From contig NZ_CDBW01000041.1 in the NCBI RefSeq assembly GCF_000820145.1, positions 62,001-126,000 of the forward strand: 64,000 nucleotides of DNA. Direction: 5' to 3'. Positions 63,289 to 64,000 of this stretch are shown here, in pieces. A model generated the notes under the pieces. That model saw only the letters and a program-made list of their open reading frames with translations, did not search any database and was not told the DNA's origin. The translations under genes were made by a program, and so were the position numbers. Each line of letters starts with the position of its first letter. Positions within the stretch are counted from its first letter, which is position 1. The DNA comes from Aeromonas sobria (GTDB taxonomy: Bacteria; Pseudomonadota; Gammaproteobacteria; Enterobacterales; Aeromonadaceae).

Positions 63289-64000
63289 CTAGTAGTTGGT
63301 GAACTTGCCATCATCGACTTCCCGCTCCAGATCCTCGTCGTGGTGCAGGTGTGGATGTTGGTTCAGGGCACTTTTTTTCGGGCTCACGGGTTTGGCCACA
63401 TAGTGTGAACCGTGGAATGGCTGTGGCTGACGACTGTTGCCTCCCCTCAGGGTGAACTGCTGCATCAGCTCCTGCAGTTGCAGGGCGGTGGAGCTCAGCT
63501 CTTCCGAGGTGGAGCTCAGCTCCTCGGCGGAGGCGGCAGAGGCCTGCATGCCATCGCTGATCTGGGTCACCGCGATATTGATTTGCGAAACGCTGGCCCG
63601 CTGCTCGCGAGAGGCGGAGGCGATCTCTTGTACCAGGGTGGCGGTCTGATCGATGCCGGGCAGCATCTCCCGCAGCAGGGTGCCCGCCTGTTCGGCCACG
63701 CTGACCGAACGGCTCGCCAGCTCGCCAATCTCTTTGGCGGCATTTTGCGAGCGTTCAGCCAGTTTTCTGACCTCGGCCGCCACGGTGGCAAACCCTTTGC
63801 CGTGTTCACCGGCCCGCGCCGCTTCGATGGCGGCATTGATGGCCAGCAGGTCGGTTTTATTGGCAATGTCGTTGATCACTGTGATGCGAGAGGCGATCTC
63901 TTTCATGGCGTGAACCATTTCACCGACCGCCTTGCCACTGTCGGTGGCACTGCTGGCGGCCTTGGTGGAGATATTTTCGGTCACCTTGGCGTTGTCGGCG
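63289..64000 (-). CDS. methyl-accepting chemotaxis protein, 5' part outside window
   Basis: Open from base 64,000 down to the stop at 63,289, giving the C-terminal 236 residues. The signalling domain core is intact ([35 protein letters not shown]). The C-terminal stretch has a Ser/Glu-rich helix ([19 protein letters not shown]). No receptor pentapeptide is evident. First visible gene of the operon. Confidence 0.9.
   Translation of the reverse strand, partial: ADNAKVTENISTKAASSATDSGKAVGEMVHAMKEIASRITVINDIANKTDLLAINAAIEAARAGEHGKGFATVAAEVRKLAERSQNAAKEIGELASRSVSVAEQAGTLLREMLPGIDQTATLVQEIASASREQRASVSQINIAVTQISDGMQASAASAEELSSTSEELSSTALQLQELMQQFTLRGGNSRQPQPFHGSHYVAKPVSPKKSALNQHPHLHHDEDLEREVDDGKFTNY

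Overview
The window reads as a chromosomal segment of a gammaproteobacterium, most likely Aeromonas. This rests on gene order (pheS-pheT-ihfA; ccoNOQP-ccoH-ccoI-ccoS-fnr-uspE-ttcA; proQ-prc-pepN; pyrD-zapC) and on the GC-rich codon use of the housekeeping genes. The species call is inference; no rRNA or tRNA gene is visible to confirm it.

Region 1 (1-11,100) is the right-hand part of a P2-like prophage. On the minus strand is an early operon of Cro-like, Cox-like, CII-like and Ogr-like regulators, several very small overlapping ORFs and a gpA-type HUH replication protein that runs off the left edge. A divergent CI repressor faces it across a palindrome-rich switch. Behind CI sits an AT-rich cargo gene for a 1176-residue protein with a Cap4/PD-(D/E)XK-like N-terminus and a long helical C-terminus but no visible P-loop. 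Next come a LexA-type box, a 28-codon ORF and a tyrosine integrase gene broken by a 37-bp tandem duplication.

Region 2 (11,100-28,750) starts with pheS-pheT-ihfA. A signalling block follows: a large EvgS/BvgS-type hybrid kinase, a REC protein with a decayed EAL domain, a stand-alone GNAT acetyltransferase and a CobB sirtuin. On the minus strand is a complete ribose operon rbsDACBKR with candidate RbsR and CRP sites, then a glutathione S-transferase.

Region 3 (28,780-31,430) is a second AT-rich island. A ParA-type ATPase and a SIR2-family protein are translationally coupled. The island abuts a decayed potA::potD fusion, apparently the scar of a deleted polyamine-uptake operon. The two-gene pair is the best candidate for an undescribed defence-like system, with the prophage cargo gene second.

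Region 4 (31,600-43,450) holds a YciC-like membrane protein, a DUF2987-like exported protein, ttcA, uspE and fnr (with a perfect FNR box upstream), then the cbb3 oxidase assembly and structural genes. A 28-codon ORF between ccoH and ccoI resembles the ccoI N-terminus.

Region 5 (43,700-57,420) is plus-strand housekeeping: an unknown membrane-anchored protein, a free-Met-sulfoxide reductase, proQ, prc, pepN, a DUF2835 protein, a 1612-residue NAD-glutamate dehydrogenase, pyrD and zapC.

Region 6 (57,660-64,000) is a minus-strand chemotaxis cluster: an MCP running off the right edge, cheW, cheR, cheB, a REC-EAL protein with an intact-looking EAL domain, and a second MCP. A 14-bp tandem repeat lies beyond its end.
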